A stretch of 64,000 nt of DNA from Rhizophagus clarus (Eukaryota; Glomeromycota; Glomeromycetes; Glomerales; Glomeraceae). Made by a program: the position numbers and the translations under genes. Positions 34,197 through 46,140 of the stretch are shown here, piece by piece (position 1 is the first letter of the stretch; each line of letters opens with the position of its first letter). Below the pieces are notes generated by a model. It did not search any database. It worked only from the letters and a program-made list of their open reading frames with translations, and was not told the origin of the DNA. The DNA lies in assembly GCA_015698045.1 (NCBI GenBank), contig BLAL01000012.1, positions 310,001 through 374,000 on the forward strand, read 5' to 3'.

Positions 34197-34824
34197 CCCT
34201 ATAAAAAATAAATATCCGGAAAATGTTATCAAAAATGTCTGGAAAATGTCCGGAATAAATCTGATGTGTCCAGAAAATGTCCACTTTTTTGGTACATGTC
34301 TGACACACTTCTGATACTTAAAATTTTGACATGTCCTAACTTTATCCAGAATTCGTCCAGTATTTGTTCGGTATAAAATTTTGGACAAATTCCGGACAGT
34401 TAAGCCTGGACAAATTCTGGACATAGTAAAAAAACCAGATAGACAAATTCCGGATATGAAAAAGTTCAGGACAAATTCTGGATACTATTTCCAAAAAAGG
34501 ATAAATTAATTTTGTAAAAAAATGAAAAAGCACAAAAAACTGACATTCAAAAATTGCAGAGCTGGCAAAAATACTATATATCTATGATATAAAAATTTTG
34601 GGTTAAGGAATAATGATGATCATCTATCCATTGATCATCTTTTGTGGCAAAATTTTATGAAAATACATTTCCGAACAATTTCAGAACAAATTCCTAATAT
34701 CCTGAAAATGAAGTGTTTTCGGAACAGTTTCCGGACACACGGTATCCAGAATTTCCGGACAATTATTTAGACAATTTTTCTGGACATTTTCTGGACATTA
34801 TCCGGACACTTATTTTTTATAGGG
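34197..34824. mobile_element. 628-bp inverted-repeat element with TTA target duplication
   Basis: It starts CCCTATAAAAAATAAATATC and ends in the complement of CCCTATAAAAAATAAGTGTC, both followed inward by CCGG. TTA flanks both sides (34194-34196 and 34825-34827). The interior is built of many short direct and inverted GGACAAATTC / CCGGACA motifs, so the whole element can fold. No transposase. The 182-bp element at 62080-62261 has related ends and the same internal TCTGGACATTTT motif. The 3-bp duplication suggests a PIF/Harbinger-like origin. Confidence 0.85.
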
Positions 34825-34827
34825 TTA

Positions 34828-35249
34828 ACGATCCAATTAATGGGTAGGATGGCGCAGCTTAATAATAATACTTTCGAACATGTATTCAAACAACAATTCA
34901 GAACCGTCGTCCCAATGGAAATGTGATTAATCAACAGCACTCTTTGTTAAGCTATCCAATAATATTTTTTCGTTTGCAGTTTTTGTAATTATCTGAGTAG
35001 TTTTAAAATATGATAATAAATTTGTTCATGAATTTAAAATTGACGCTAATCTAAATAAATATTTAATGGATCCTGTTTCAAATTTATCTTTCCCACCTAT
35101 TACTTTCATTTATTATTATTTCAAATTCCTCAAATAATACTTCTCCAACATTTAATACCTTCTTCCCCTTTATCCGCAAGGAAAATAACGTGTTATATAT
35201 ATGATTTTTAAAGTATCAACAAATCCATAGTTATGTTAATCTTCACCGC
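34828..35249. other. Intergenic
   Basis: No clear gene. The plus strand has a short ORF near 34840 (MGRMAQLNNNTFEHVF) that may be an upstream piece of the LINE relic starting at about 35250. Confidence 0.35.
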
Positions 35250-35930
35250 AGTATGCTTAAAAATCCACATCGATTACCGACGTATGCAACACTTTTTAAC
35301 ATAAAATAATATTTTTCAATAAAAGAAGCCGCACAGTCGACTTGGCAATGGACAGAAATAACTTATTATAACCCTTGGGATCGCCACATTAGTCTCAAAC
35401 TTATAATATCTCCGAAAAATTCATCTAAAGTGGGTCAGTAATGAAAATATTGACGCTTTGATTTTCAAACCAATGAATTTTGATAACACCATTACTTGTT
35501 TCTTTGCAAAATAACGTCTGAAACCAGTGATCACATTCCAAATTGTCCTAAGGTTCTAGAACTGCTTAAACCCACGATCATAAAACATGAGGCTATTTAT
35601 CGTGTTAACAAGAAGCTGATAAATTATCATTTTTAATTTCGAGCATTATCAAATACTTTTTTCTCTTCCGATGGGCTGACTGTTCTACAAATTTTTTTTA
35701 TCAAACATCCACCCAATTCTTCCAAGCTCATATATCTTCATCCAAAAAAATCAAATAATTATTCGCTAATACCCTTCATGACCTTTTAAAGACATTTTTA
35801 ACGATATTTGGAAATTACATTATTTACTTTTAAAGACGTTGAACGGGCTCTTAATGTGACCAATTCTAATTTAGTAGCCAGAAGGTTAATAAAAATCTGC
35901 AATAGATCATCTCATATGTTCACAAGCATG
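35250..35930 (+). pseudogene. Relic of a LINE 3' coding region
   Basis: Broken plus-strand frames read HRLPTYATLFNI, then YYNPWDRHISLKL, then CKITSETSDHIPNCPKV, which aligns with the CPTCGQEPDSNDHIGHC zinc region of the LINE at 1-4588. Later comes DIFNDIWKLHYLL with FKDVERALN, resembling DIHDDIWNTHARN with FEKSILN in that element. Many stops and frameshifts. It is much older than the 5' element and from another subfamily. Confidence 0.55.
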
Positions 35931-36350
35931 TATCGTTTCTCAAGATTTTAATTTTTTTTTGTAATCATTTTTATATATCCCTATTTAAATTATCAAATCC
36001 TTACCCTTATCAATATCTCAATAGTTTAGTCGTTTTTAAACGATAGTTCATCCTATACAGTTTGGCTCTGAACTACTATTTTTATTATTCCTTTATCATT
36101 TCTTTGTACCATTCTTACTTTAGTAACTTTATTTGGTACATTTATTTTTTTTTATTTTACTTTTTATATCAACATATGAGATTATGGGTGGATTTATTTG
36201 CGAAGTTATACGATTCAAATGATATGCAAATCAAATACTGTACGAACCAAAGGCTGCACTAAATCAGTAGTTGTTAATTCTTTAGTTACTTTTTTAATAT
36301 CTAAAATATTTTTCACTAATACTTTCTTTATTTAATTAGATATTTGCTTA

Positions 36351-36479
36351 AATCCAGCAAAAGTCTACTGCTCTATTTGTAAAAAATGTATTAAAAGAGA
36401 CAATACATTTCCAAATTTCAGACTTAAATCTATGTTGATCATCATTTCAAGAAAATTTCCAGCATGTAAAATCATCTAG
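36351..36479 (+). pseudogene. Cysteine-rich coding relic
   Basis: One frame reads NPAKVYCSICKKCIKRDNTF with a C-x2-C-x2-C cluster, ending at a TAG near 36477. It follows an ATTAG acceptor-like site. Probably one exon of a decayed zinc-binding protein; family unknown. Confidence 0.35.
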
Positions 36480-36755
36480 CAGTGGAAAACTTGGAACCAG
36501 AAAGACAAATTATAAATCTTAATCAGAATTTGGCAAAAGAAGTTGAACAAGGAATAATATTCATCAATGTTCCTCAAAATCTCTCAATGATCTACTAATA
36601 ATTTAAGAATCACTATACTGTGGTGAAGAGCAGAATTTTTCAATGAAGATATACATTTGTTGATATTTTAAAAGTTATACCATATAATAATATTCTCCTT
36701 GTGAATTATCATATTTTTGTAGTTTTAAAGCTGGAGAAGTGTATTTGTTTACATA

Positions 36756-37090
36756 TTTTTGAAGATTTAAAGAAAATTTAGATTATCAGTTAATGAAGAA
36801 ATAACTATTAAATGAAAGTTAATAAGTGGAAAGTTGATGAAATTATATATAATTACAAAAAAAATTTAGATTTATTAAATGGCTGGCTGTTAAATGAAAA
36901 TAACGGATGGGAAAAACATGTTTTTGAAGATTTAAAGAAATATTTAGATTATCAGTTAATAACGAAAAAATAACGATTAATATGAAAATTAATAGATGTA
37001 AGGATAATAAATCATACATATAATTACAAAAAAGAAAAAAAATTTAGATTATGAAATGATTGTTAAATAAAAGTAATGGGTGGAAAATTA
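36756..37090. repeat. Tandem repeat, period about 165, two and a bit copies
   Basis: TTTTTGAAGATTTAAAGAAA recurs at 36756 and 36921. TATAATTACAAAAAA with TTTAGATT recurs at about 36850 and 37019. One unit reads as protein (NGWLLNENNGWEKHVFED, then LKKYLDYQL), suggesting a duplicated coding relic. Confidence 0.6.
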
Positions 37091-38510
37091 TAAATGTGAA
37101 GCAGGGTCTGTTAAAATTTTTATTTAGGTTTATAATAACTTTGATTTTAATTTATTAGCAAATTCTTTATTTTATTTTTAAAATTAATCATTAAAATCTA
37201 TTTTACATCTCGTAGTATTAAAATGCCTAGTAATGATTTTTTAATAAATAAAAATAAATTATTTTTTGATGGAATAAGCGAAAACTAATAAACTTCTAAT
37301 TCGTCTGGTCTTTTAAAGAAATTCTTGAGAATTTTCCTTAATACTGCTTAATTTTACAGTTAAAAGTCCAATAAGAAAATATTTGAGAATGTTTCTTAAT
37401 ACCGCTTAAATTAGCATTGCCTTTTTCAAAATTATTTAGAAAATCCGATTTGCGAGGTTATGCGATTTTTTGTATCAAAAAAGTGAATCACTTTTCTAGA
37501 CGAATTTTTATTATTTTTATAATCAGATTGTTTTTGTGAATCATAAAATTCAATTTATAACATTATTCTGCTGAAAATTTCAGCACATATTTCATATTGA
37601 AAAAATTATTTTTTCTGCATTTTTCTGCATTTTTACTATGTTTTTGAGATTTTTTAAAAAGCGAAATATTTTTCTAGGCGAATTTATAATATTTCATGTA
37701 TCTTATAATAAAAAAGATTTTTTTTTTCGCATTTTTTTTTTTAAGAAACATATAGTATATTGATGTATAACTGTAAATCACTTTTCTGCATGTGTTTATA
37801 ATATTTTCGTACCACTGCTCATTACAGTTGTTAAATCGGTTATTGTTAGTGTTAGGGCGAGATTGACCTTTGTTTGAAGATGACGACGAAGCAGTTGAAG
37901 CAGGGTTGTATGTTGTAATGTCACCAAAGTCGTGATTCACAAACCTAAGGTGATATTATCATTGATTTTTAAAGGAACATTTACTAGTTTAATTCTTTGA
38001 GTTCAAGTATTTCTTGACAAATTTTCTTTAGAAAACGTGTAAAATTTAATGTTAAGTCCCTCTGATAACGTTGTTTACACTATCTCTATCCGTGATATGG
38101 TGAAATTAATAGTAATGATAGACACTCCCACTAGGGTAGTTATTCTACCCACACGGCAACATCTGTTGTATATGAGCTAGTATTGAAGCTAGGGTTGTGA
38201 AATTACGCTAATTTTGAGAATTTTGACGTAATTTATAAGTAAATTATGATAAATATTATAATAACTGATAACTACAATTATATAAGTTGTAAAATATATT
38301 GTTTTAATAGCATGTAATAATTTAAATCGGAACAATTTTAAAATTCTTCATTGAGGAAAATTTCGTGAAACTAACGTCAGATTGTCATTTATAATAAAAT
38401 TTATCTTGTAGAAACTTGTTATATTAACGTTTTAAAGATTCGACATTTTATATGGTCAAGAGAAAGATCGAGAGAACGATTAATAAGTTTATGTTTTTTT
38501 TTTTTATTAA
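37091..38510. other. Intergenic, with a weak minus-strand ORF
   Basis: AT-rich. A minus-strand frame at 37674-37940 starts MNHDFGDITTYNPAST and is Ser/Asn rich before turning into AT-noise. It may be a leftover exon but has no splice or family support. Confidence 0.35.
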
Positions 38511-38914
38511 CCTGTAAAGTCAATTCCTGATGATTTGAAAAGATACAAAGGTCCATTATTGAAAGCTTTAGAGACTATTGTAGCATTACATAATTACGCT
38601 AATTAAATATTCCTTTTAAATCGTCTATCAGTCCAAGAGTAAATAGAATCGTAAAAAATACCATTATTTCTCGTCATCAATTATAGAGGACAGAAATATA
38701 CAAAAAACCATGAAAATGCACTTCAACTGAAGTTGTAAACAATATAGCATAAGTGTATAGCCCTAGTGATTTGAAAAAATACAATATCTCCAATCAACTG
38801 ACGGACCATCTAAAAGTATTAGAGCAAGTGTATCACGCACAACAGGAAATACTAGTCACTAGTGATATTAAAATCGTAATTTCTCATCGTCAGCTTAAAA
38901 TTCTCGAACAGTAA
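38511..38914 (+). pseudogene. Two related coding relics in tandem
   Basis: 38511-38606 reads SIPDDLKRYKGPLLKALETI and then VALHNYAN before TAA. 38762-38914 reads PSDLKKYNISNQLTDHLKVL, then EQVYHAQQE and finally KIVISHRQLKILEQ before TAA. The shared DLK-KY...L...LE pattern and spacing of about 240 bases suggest duplication of an exon. Family unknown. Confidence 0.35.
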
Positions 38915-39038
38915 GATAGAAAATATAAAATAATAATAATACGATGAAAACTCGCAATATATAAATATATTTATTTAACTATCATACAAATTATATAGCA
39001 TATTGTCAAAATATTATAAACCAATTTTTTTTCATTTT

Positions 39039-40436
39039 TCAATCAATAGTCCATACAAAATTTTCAAAAGTACACTCAAATAAATTATGATAATATTTCT
39101 TAATTACTCCCTCTGCTTTATATTTTTCAGTAAGATGATAATATTCCAAAGTATTATAACTTGTCTGTAATAACATAGGATTTCTACCTTTCCAATTATC
39201 AAAGAATAATTTTAAAGATTCTGCTTTAGGTCCTTTAAAACAAGTAAAAAAAATTTTAAATTTATACAAACTGATTGGTGATGATTCAATTAATATATTG
39301 AATAAATTATCCCAATCAAGTTCATTTCCTAATATAATAATTAATCCACTTAAATATTGACAATTAATTAATAGATTTTTCATTTCTAAAATATTGTAAT
39401 CATTAAAAATTAATTTAAGATATTTAAGTTTTGGACAGTTTTGGTAAATCGCTTGAATAAGATCTTTATTATCATCACCCTCTCGATCGATACAAATTTC
39501 CGTAAGTAATCCTTTCGTATTTTCAATTAAACTTACTAAAATTTTAGAAGAGATTCGTTTAACTTTTAGAAATTTTAAGGAAGGTAATGATAAATTCACT
39601 AAATAACTACAATTTGTCAAATTTGAATAATAAAATGAATCTATTTCTAAACTTATTAAATTTACGAGATATAAAATGCTTCTCGTAACAGGCATCCAAT
39701 TTATTTTTAAATATTTAATAGTATCTACATGTTTAATTAATAATTCTTCAAAAACCTTACAAAATGATTCGTCATTTGTCATCAGACGAGTAAAAATGAC
39801 ATTACTTAAATTTCTTTGCGCATCGATTAATTTAATCGCTCCAGAATTATTATTATTAAATTCCAAGATTAATTTTTTAATGGAACTACACATTTTGGCC
39901 AATCCTTTTAAGGTTTCTTTTTTAATATTACCATAACAATGAAGGAATTTAAGTTCAGAAAAGCAATATCTTGCTTCCGGAATAAGATGTATTTGTAAAT
40001 TACATTGTTGTGATATAAATAAATAAGTATACATCGTATTTCTATTAATAAATAATTTTAATATTTCATTCTTTATAATAGAAATTTTGGTTTCTTCAAA
40101 ATTTTTTATTTCAGAAAATATTCTTTCTAAACGATACAAATCAAAATATTTACAAAAACTAATATAATCAAATAAAGGTGTTTTTCGTACCATTATTGAT
40201 GGTAAATTGATACCATAATCTTTTAAATTTTCTTTAGCTTCATCTGATAAAAATGAAAGGATTATATTTATAGATTCTTCTTTCAATTTTAAATGTATCA
40301 AAAAATTCTTCCATAATATTGGGACGATAATTTTACACCAAGTTTTATTTACTAATAAACATGAATAAAGGGATTTTATGTCATCTTCTAACTCTTCTAA
40401 TATCAAAATAATCACATCTTTGTTGAGTTCTTGCAT
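39039..40436 (-). CDS. F-box/leucine-rich protein, 465 aa
   Basis: Single exon. The F-box lies at residues 1-48 (DVIILILEELEDDIKSL, CLLVNKTWCKIIVPILWKNF), then an irregular leucine-rich region ending in LFFDNWKGRNPMLL and YKAEGVIKKY. It is a full-length sister of the truncated copy at 29873 (both have LLVNKTWC and DIKSL) and a cousin of 10756 and 52756. Expected role: substrate receptor of an SCF ubiquitin ligase, inferred from the F-box. A near-perfect 33-bp palindrome with two TGACGTAA half-sites lies about 110-145 bases upstream of the ATG. Downstream is AT-rich DNA with coding relics. Confidence 0.9.
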   Translation of the reverse strand: MQELNKDVIILILEELEDDIKSLYSCLLVNKTWCKIIVPILWKNFLIHLKLKEESINIILSFLSDEAKENLKDYGINLPSIMVRKTPLFDYISFCKYFDLYRLERIFSEIKNFEETKISIIKNEILKLFINRNTMYTYLFISQQCNLQIHLIPEARYCFSELKFLHCYGNIKKETLKGLAKMCSSIKKLILEFNNNNSGAIKLIDAQRNLSNVIFTRLMTNDESFCKVFEELLIKHVDTIKYLKINWMPVTRSILYLVNLISLEIDSFYYSNLTNCSYLVNLSLPSLKFLKVKRISSKILVSLIENTKGLLTEICIDREGDDNKDLIQAIYQNCPKLKYLKLIFNDYNILEMKNLLINCQYLSGLIIILGNELDWDNLFNILIESSPISLYKFKIFFTCFKGPKAESLKLFFDNWKGRNPMLLQTSYNTLEYYHLTEKYKAEGVIKKYYHNLFECTFENFVWTID

Positions 40437-40546
40437 CTTGTTTAAAAATTTTAAATGAAAAAAAGAAAAAGAATAAATCGGAGAAATTGTTCCATTGTCA
40501 GCACTTTATAGTGTGTGTGTACGACATTGAAGATAATTTCCGGTAG

Positions 40547-40579
40547 ATTACGTCATTTTAATTAATTTAATGACGTAAT
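40547..40579. promoter_or_regulatory. Palindrome with paired ATGACGTAAT sites
   Basis: ATTACGTCATT and AATGACGTAAT are exact reverse complements separated by 11 AT bases. TGACGTAA is a typical bZIP (ATF/CREB-like) site. It lies upstream of the F-box gene starting at 40436. A similar inverted pair occurs upstream of RIO1 at 56642-56675. Confidence 0.5.
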
Positions 40580-40765
40580 GCGCTGCGCTATCATTTTCTG
40601 CGTGTCTACGCAGTCGACATATCGTGACGCCTTTCATGGTTTCATGCTCATCGTTATCGACAAACTAAACAAATATGTATAATGTCAAATATTGTTAAAT
40701 TTTATAAAATAACATATACAGTATATATAGACATGTATATATATAATAAAATTGATTCAATTTAT

Positions 40766-42382
40766 TCAAATTTTTACTAATTCAACACCAAATTGATTGG
40801 TTATATCAATATAATTTTGATCAAAATCATTACAATCACTAAATTCTAAATATTTTAATTTACAACCACCATTTAATATTGATTCCATTAAAAAATGATT
40901 CAAAGAATCAATAGATATCATAGAACAACTAGTTTCCCTAAAACGAATTCTTTTCAAAGTTTTAGGAATAAATTTACCAAAATTTTTTAAATTTTCTTCA
41001 AATAAACAATCATTTGATAATATTATACTAAGATAATCAAGATTAACACAAGATTTAAGTATCAATATCAATTCATTTGAAAAAATTTTTGGAAGTTCTA
41101 AATGTTTTAAAGAATTTAAAAAAGAAGGGAAATTTTGAAATAATCTAATACCTTGTTTTTCTACCCTTTCATAATTTATAACTAATTTAATCAAAGTATT
41201 TGAAGAAGAATGAATTAATTGAATTAAAAAATCTTCAGAAATGTTTGTATAATACCTTTCAACAAGTTCAAATATTTCAAGTTTTGTTAAATTCTTTGCC
41301 CAAGAATGTAAATTATCATTTATCTTTCTACATTTATATAATTTTAAAATCCTTATATTTTTAAGTAAACTTAAAGATTTAATAACACTTGAACTAATAT
41401 CTCCAAAATATAAATTCTTAAATTCTAATATTTGTAAACTTTCACTTTGAGTTGATAAAGAATTAAATACTATATTATATTTATTATCGGAATTACTATA
41501 AAATAAACGATCCAAACTATAAAATAATAAATCGTAACGATTTTCCGATAATATAATATGTTTTAAATTTTTTTGTTTGGAAATGAATTGAGATAAAGAA
41601 CTTGCTTCTTCAATAGTTTTAATCCTTTTGTTATAAAGTAATTTTAAATTACAAATAGTATTTGAAAGGGTAAAATAAAGACCTTTTGGTAATGTTTTGA
41701 TTTCATCATCAGATATATTATTGTCTCTACTTATATAACTATTAATATAATATAATTCTTTTAAATCACTTAATTTACTCTTTCCATTACAATCTTTAAT
41801 TGTTAATAATTCAATTATATCATTGTTTTTCATAGTAAATGGAAATTCTAATATTGTTAAATTATTCAAATTTTTACATAAGAATTTTACGAAATGATTC
41901 ATAATTTTAATTGTTGCTTCTGATGATATCACCTTTGGATTATGAGCCGATAACCATATTTCTTTATATATAATTAAATATTGTGATTTAAACATTAATT
42001 CATCAACTAATAAACCACGTATTAAAGAAATATAATTAAAAGTTGATGATGAATTGTTATATTGTTTTATATAATCATTATTTAATAATGCTAATAATGC
42101 ATGATAATTTGATTGAATTTGTATTATCTCGGATTGCGGAACACAACTTAATAATGTACGAACCAATTTATAAAATGAATTATAAGAAGTTTTATGACGA
42201 AAATGATGAAATGGATATGAATATAAAAGTGGTGTTGATATTCTACACCAATGTCTTGATACTAACGCACAAGAATATAAATCTTTTGTTGGTATATTTG
42301 AACCAATATCATCAAATGAATGTTCTTTAGTAAAATTTAAAAAAATCTTTTCCAAACATTCTGAAAGTAAAAATGATGCCAT
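40766..42382 (-). CDS. F-box/leucine-rich protein of a second subfamily, 538 aa
   Basis: Single exon. The N-terminus MASFLLSECLEKIFLNF with LYSCALVSRHWCRISTPLLY is an F-box of a type different from the other four genes here (no WKNP or WRNP). About 450 residues with leucine-rich repeats follow, for example SLKHLELPKIF, NLDYLSIIL and CKLKYLEFSDCND. Likely an SCF substrate receptor by family. It ends 330 bases upstream of the next F-box gene on the same strand. The first ATG is used; the promoter holds a long T-run (42400-42430). Confidence 0.88.
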   Translation of the reverse strand: MASFLLSECLEKIFLNFTKEHSFDDIGSNIPTKDLYSCALVSRHWCRISTPLLYSYPFHHFRHKTSYNSFYKLVRTLLSCVPQSEIIQIQSNYHALLALLNNDYIKQYNNSSSTFNYISLIRGLLVDELMFKSQYLIIYKEIWLSAHNPKVISSEATIKIMNHFVKFLCKNLNNLTILEFPFTMKNNDIIELLTIKDCNGKSKLSDLKELYYINSYISRDNNISDDEIKTLPKGLYFTLSNTICNLKLLYNKRIKTIEEASSLSQFISKQKNLKHIILSENRYDLLFYSLDRLFYSNSDNKYNIVFNSLSTQSESLQILEFKNLYFGDISSSVIKSLSLLKNIRILKLYKCRKINDNLHSWAKNLTKLEIFELVERYYTNISEDFLIQLIHSSSNTLIKLVINYERVEKQGIRLFQNFPSFLNSLKHLELPKIFSNELILILKSCVNLDYLSIILSNDCLFEENLKNFGKFIPKTLKRIRFRETSCSMISIDSLNHFLMESILNGGCKLKYLEFSDCNDFDQNYIDITNQFGVELVKI

Positions 42383-44606
42383 CTTTATTTGTTGGGGAAC
42401 AAGAAGAAAAAATTTTTTTTTTTTTTTTTTAGGGAAAAAAAATTTTAAATAATGATATGTAAACTTTCGGATGTAGCTAAATTTGGTAAAATTGGTAAAC
42501 TTTTAAGTAATATTTAAAGTAGGATGTAGATCTCATTTATTCGGCAAAAGGGCTAAAACAATCAATTTTGAACATGATTTTTTTTAATAAAAAATATTTT
42601 ATGATAGATCACATGATCTCTGTGAAATAAAAAAAAAAGAAAGTTGCTTTATGAATGAATGAAGTTCTTCATTAGGCAAGGCGCATATTTAAGCGAGAAA
42701 ATCATTTGTTGTACTGTCAATAAATGGGTCGGGATTTACAGATTTTTAAGCAGAAAATAAGATTCCAATAATAATTATATCTTTGCCCTATCCCTTAAAA
42801 TTACACGCTTTGGATTATGTCAGCCCTCGTGTAATACAGGATGTCGATAATATCCAATAATAATGATAAACGTATCAAATTGTTGAAAATAAGCTTATAG
42901 AAAGGATGAAATTTAAATCATCATGACGTCATTGCAAACATTATTTGAGCAAACTTTAAATTCCCAGATTAACCGAAACGACGATTAATTTTAAGTTCCG
43001 AAATATAATTACGATATCTAAATTTGGGAATGTATCCGAATAATTACTTATGAGCAGCGATCTTTAACAGACGTTATTCCATTTTAAATAATTAAATAAT
43101 TTATAATTACTAAATAATAATTAAATAATTAATTTCAACTCAATTACTAAAAAAAAAAGATTCTTTTTAAGGAAATTTTATTTATTTAAAAAACGACTTT
43201 ACTATTTCACTGGTTGCTCAACGCCATAGTGTATTTCCTAAATTGAACAAGTCATACTAATTAAAGTTGCTTAGCTTCTTCAAATATGGTAAGTTTTTTT
43301 TATAGAATCAGCCTGCTAGACTACATAAAAAAATCATATGACTGTGGAGTAATATGTTATATAATACTGCATAATACAATTTTTTGATCTGACAGCATAT
43401 TATTCAGCATGAAAAATTTTCTAATTGTCGTACAACGATGCAATTATCATCTGCAATAGCATTATCCTCTAGTATTGGGTTTCGGTGCTAATTTTGGACA
43501 AAATTTGATATTGGTCAAAACTCAAAAAGGTATTCCAAATGCGCGTACCGCACCTGGGTCCCAGGTAATAGGATTTTTTTTTTTTATTAAGGCCGAGGAT
43601 ATATAGCGAAGAGTTTTCATCAAATTAACAACGTTAATGAAAATGTAATTTTTAGGTATTCTAATTGATACATTAAAAAATATATAAGGAATCGTTCGAT
43701 TGTATGATTTCTGGAAAAAGACTTTTATAAATTCTTGATAACTACCGTTTAAATGATTTATACTGACAGTCGCCTCGCTTTATACGGATTCATTTTGCTG
43801 AATTTTACAGTAAACAAAATTTTTAGTATAGTACCAATTTTTAAATATAAGTAAATTTAACTGGAAATTTGGTATATTGTATTATGCCAAATATATTCAC
43901 AAAATATCGTAAAAAAAAAAAAATCTATATTATTATTATTATACAAGTCATCTGATATATACAGTTATTATTACAGTTTATAGATTTTACTTCGTTATAC
44001 GGTATACGGTATATATAACATCCGGTGTCCCATATGCCAATCATTTTTGCTCTCCGGCGTGGCACGTCATTTTGTTGCCTGATATCAGATTTCAATTATA
44101 GAAGTTACATTACAATAGAAAAATAAATGCAATTATTGGAATTAATTAATCCCAAACTTTGCTTTAAATGTGATCATGTAAATTACCAGAGATATAACCG
44201 TTATTTTTTTGTTTAGTATTTTTTTCTCTTTATTCCCTAATTCTAATCTTCAGATAGGACACTTCGTTATTCAATTACGGTCACTTTATATTTTATAATA
44301 TTCAGTATAACGAGAGTTTTACTAGACAAAAAATTCGTTAGCGATTATTATAAGAAAACAAAGTTATGCTCGTAAAAATACAGCAGGCATTAAAAATACA
44401 ATGAATAAAAAATCAAATAAAAAAAAAATAGCCATTTCAGTTTATAATATGAAAAATTAAGTATGTCGTATTTCAAAATGTCTCTTTATTCTTGATAATT
44501 TATATGTTATTCTATCTACATATTCTATATTTTATATATATATATGTATATGTATATGTATATTGTTAATATAAGATAAATTAAATATTAATAGTCTTTT
44601 AATCCT
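42383..44606. other. Intergenic with microsatellite and a small palindrome
   Basis: No gene was recognised. It holds the exact palindrome ACCTGGGTCCCAGGT at 43552-43566 beside GC-rich GCGCGTACCGC, and a TATATG/TATATA microsatellite at about 44530-44565. Confidence 0.5.
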
Positions 44607-46140
44607 TTAATTCTTGAAAATTAATTTATTCGCAAAACTATAAAATCTTATCATGGCGTTTATACCCTTTAAAATGCTATCTCTAATAATAATGCCAAAA
44701 GGCCCAAGTGGAATGGAAGTCTTAAATGTGACATTCCTAGATTTTAATACATCAGCAGATGTTCGCTTTAACATTTCTTTTTCATATTCTTCAATAAAAG
44801 AAATATCATTGTCCGTATATTTAAGTAATGCTTGGGAAAGTTTATCGGCATCTTGAATAGCATTATTTGCTCCTGCTCCTAATACAGGACTCATAGCATG
44901 AGCAGCATCCCCTAATAATGTAACTCGACTACTATTCCATGATTTGATAGACATTGGATCAATATCTCGCATCATCCTTCGTTGTACAGGATTATAAGTT
45001 TTAAATGGAAATTTTACTGGATCATTTGGAATTGTTTTAGGTGCCAAATCCCACAATTCTAACATTAAATCAGTCAACTCACAATCTGGTCTTAATTCTC
45101 GAATTAATCTTTTAACATTTCCAATGACTGATGCAGGATCATTATCATCAATTTTAACTTTATCTGATTCAACATTAACGTTATCCAATTCGGAAGGATA
45201 AGAATAAACTAATGATACTCTATAATGAGGTTCATTTTTCTCGTCATTTTGTTCTTGTTTGATTGGTATTAAGCGTGATATTATAAATGTTGAATCTCCT
45301 TTTGTTCCGAGTGATTTACAGGCCAAAACATTTCCATTGATTTTATTTACTTTGTCCATAAGTTGTTGAGGTACGGAGATATCCGCGCCAATATGATATA
45401 TTCCATAATCAACGATTTGTAATTCGGGTAATTTCTGTTTTCGTACTAATAGAAGGGAGAAAAGATGTTAGTTGAGAACAAAATTAATAATAGATATTAT
45501 TTAAGTTGCAACTTACTTGGAGAATTAACCCCATCTGCACCAACTAAGATATTACAGAATTCTTGTGAGCCGTCTTCAAAAAATACCCAAACTCCTTCTT
45601 GAGTTTCTACATATTTAACACATTTTTTATTCCATTGAACTGGTACACCTTCTAATAAAACATCTCTGAGTCTATCACGATAAGTGACAATTGATGCTGG
45701 TAGACCACGAGACATTTTTGCTAATTCATAAACATCTTTAAATGGTTTGGCTGGAGGAGCAAATAGAATATTTCCGACTTGATCAATGAAAGTTATTCCA
45801 TGAGTTTCTACATCAGGAATTGGATTTGGCATTGCCTTTGGAAGGTTTGAGGCGATTGAAGACGGAATACAGTTTAAAAGAGAATGAGCTCCGAGATTAG
45901 ATATGCCTATATGATATCCTTGCCAACGATCTAACATGTAACAGATACGAGTTAGTTAATGTTAAACGTAATATTTAATCAGAAATTAGAAATTTCTATA
46001 CCTGTAGGACTAGATTCACGTTCAAAAATTTTTACGTTAAATTCTTTTTTGTCCTTGTTCTTCATCAAAGCATGATAAAGAGAAAGTCCTCCTAGACCTG
46101 CACCGACAATAATGATAGTTGGAATTTCTTCTTGTTGCAT
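44607..46140 (-). CDS. FAD-dependent monooxygenase, three exons, 463 aa
   Basis: Exons 46140-46002, 45930-45517 and 45445-44607 join in frame (1392 nt). Introns begin GTATAG and GTAAGT and end TTAG; the first has TAACTAAC as branch site. The N-terminus IIIVGAGLGGLSLYHAL is the dinucleotide-binding GxGxxG fold with an acidic residue after it (KIFERESS). NILVGADGVNSP is the conserved DG motif region and VTLLGDAAHAMSPVLGAGAN the GD motif that binds the FAD ribityl chain. This is the aromatic-ring hydroxylase/salicylate-hydroxylase-like class: it inserts one oxygen atom using NAD(P)H and O2. Substrate unknown; it is probably cytosolic. The ATG precedes the Rossmann motif closely, as expected. Confidence 0.9.

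Noticed and set aside
34084..34533. Several ORFs over the inverted-repeat element
   Set aside because: They are translations of the GGACA motif array inside the element.
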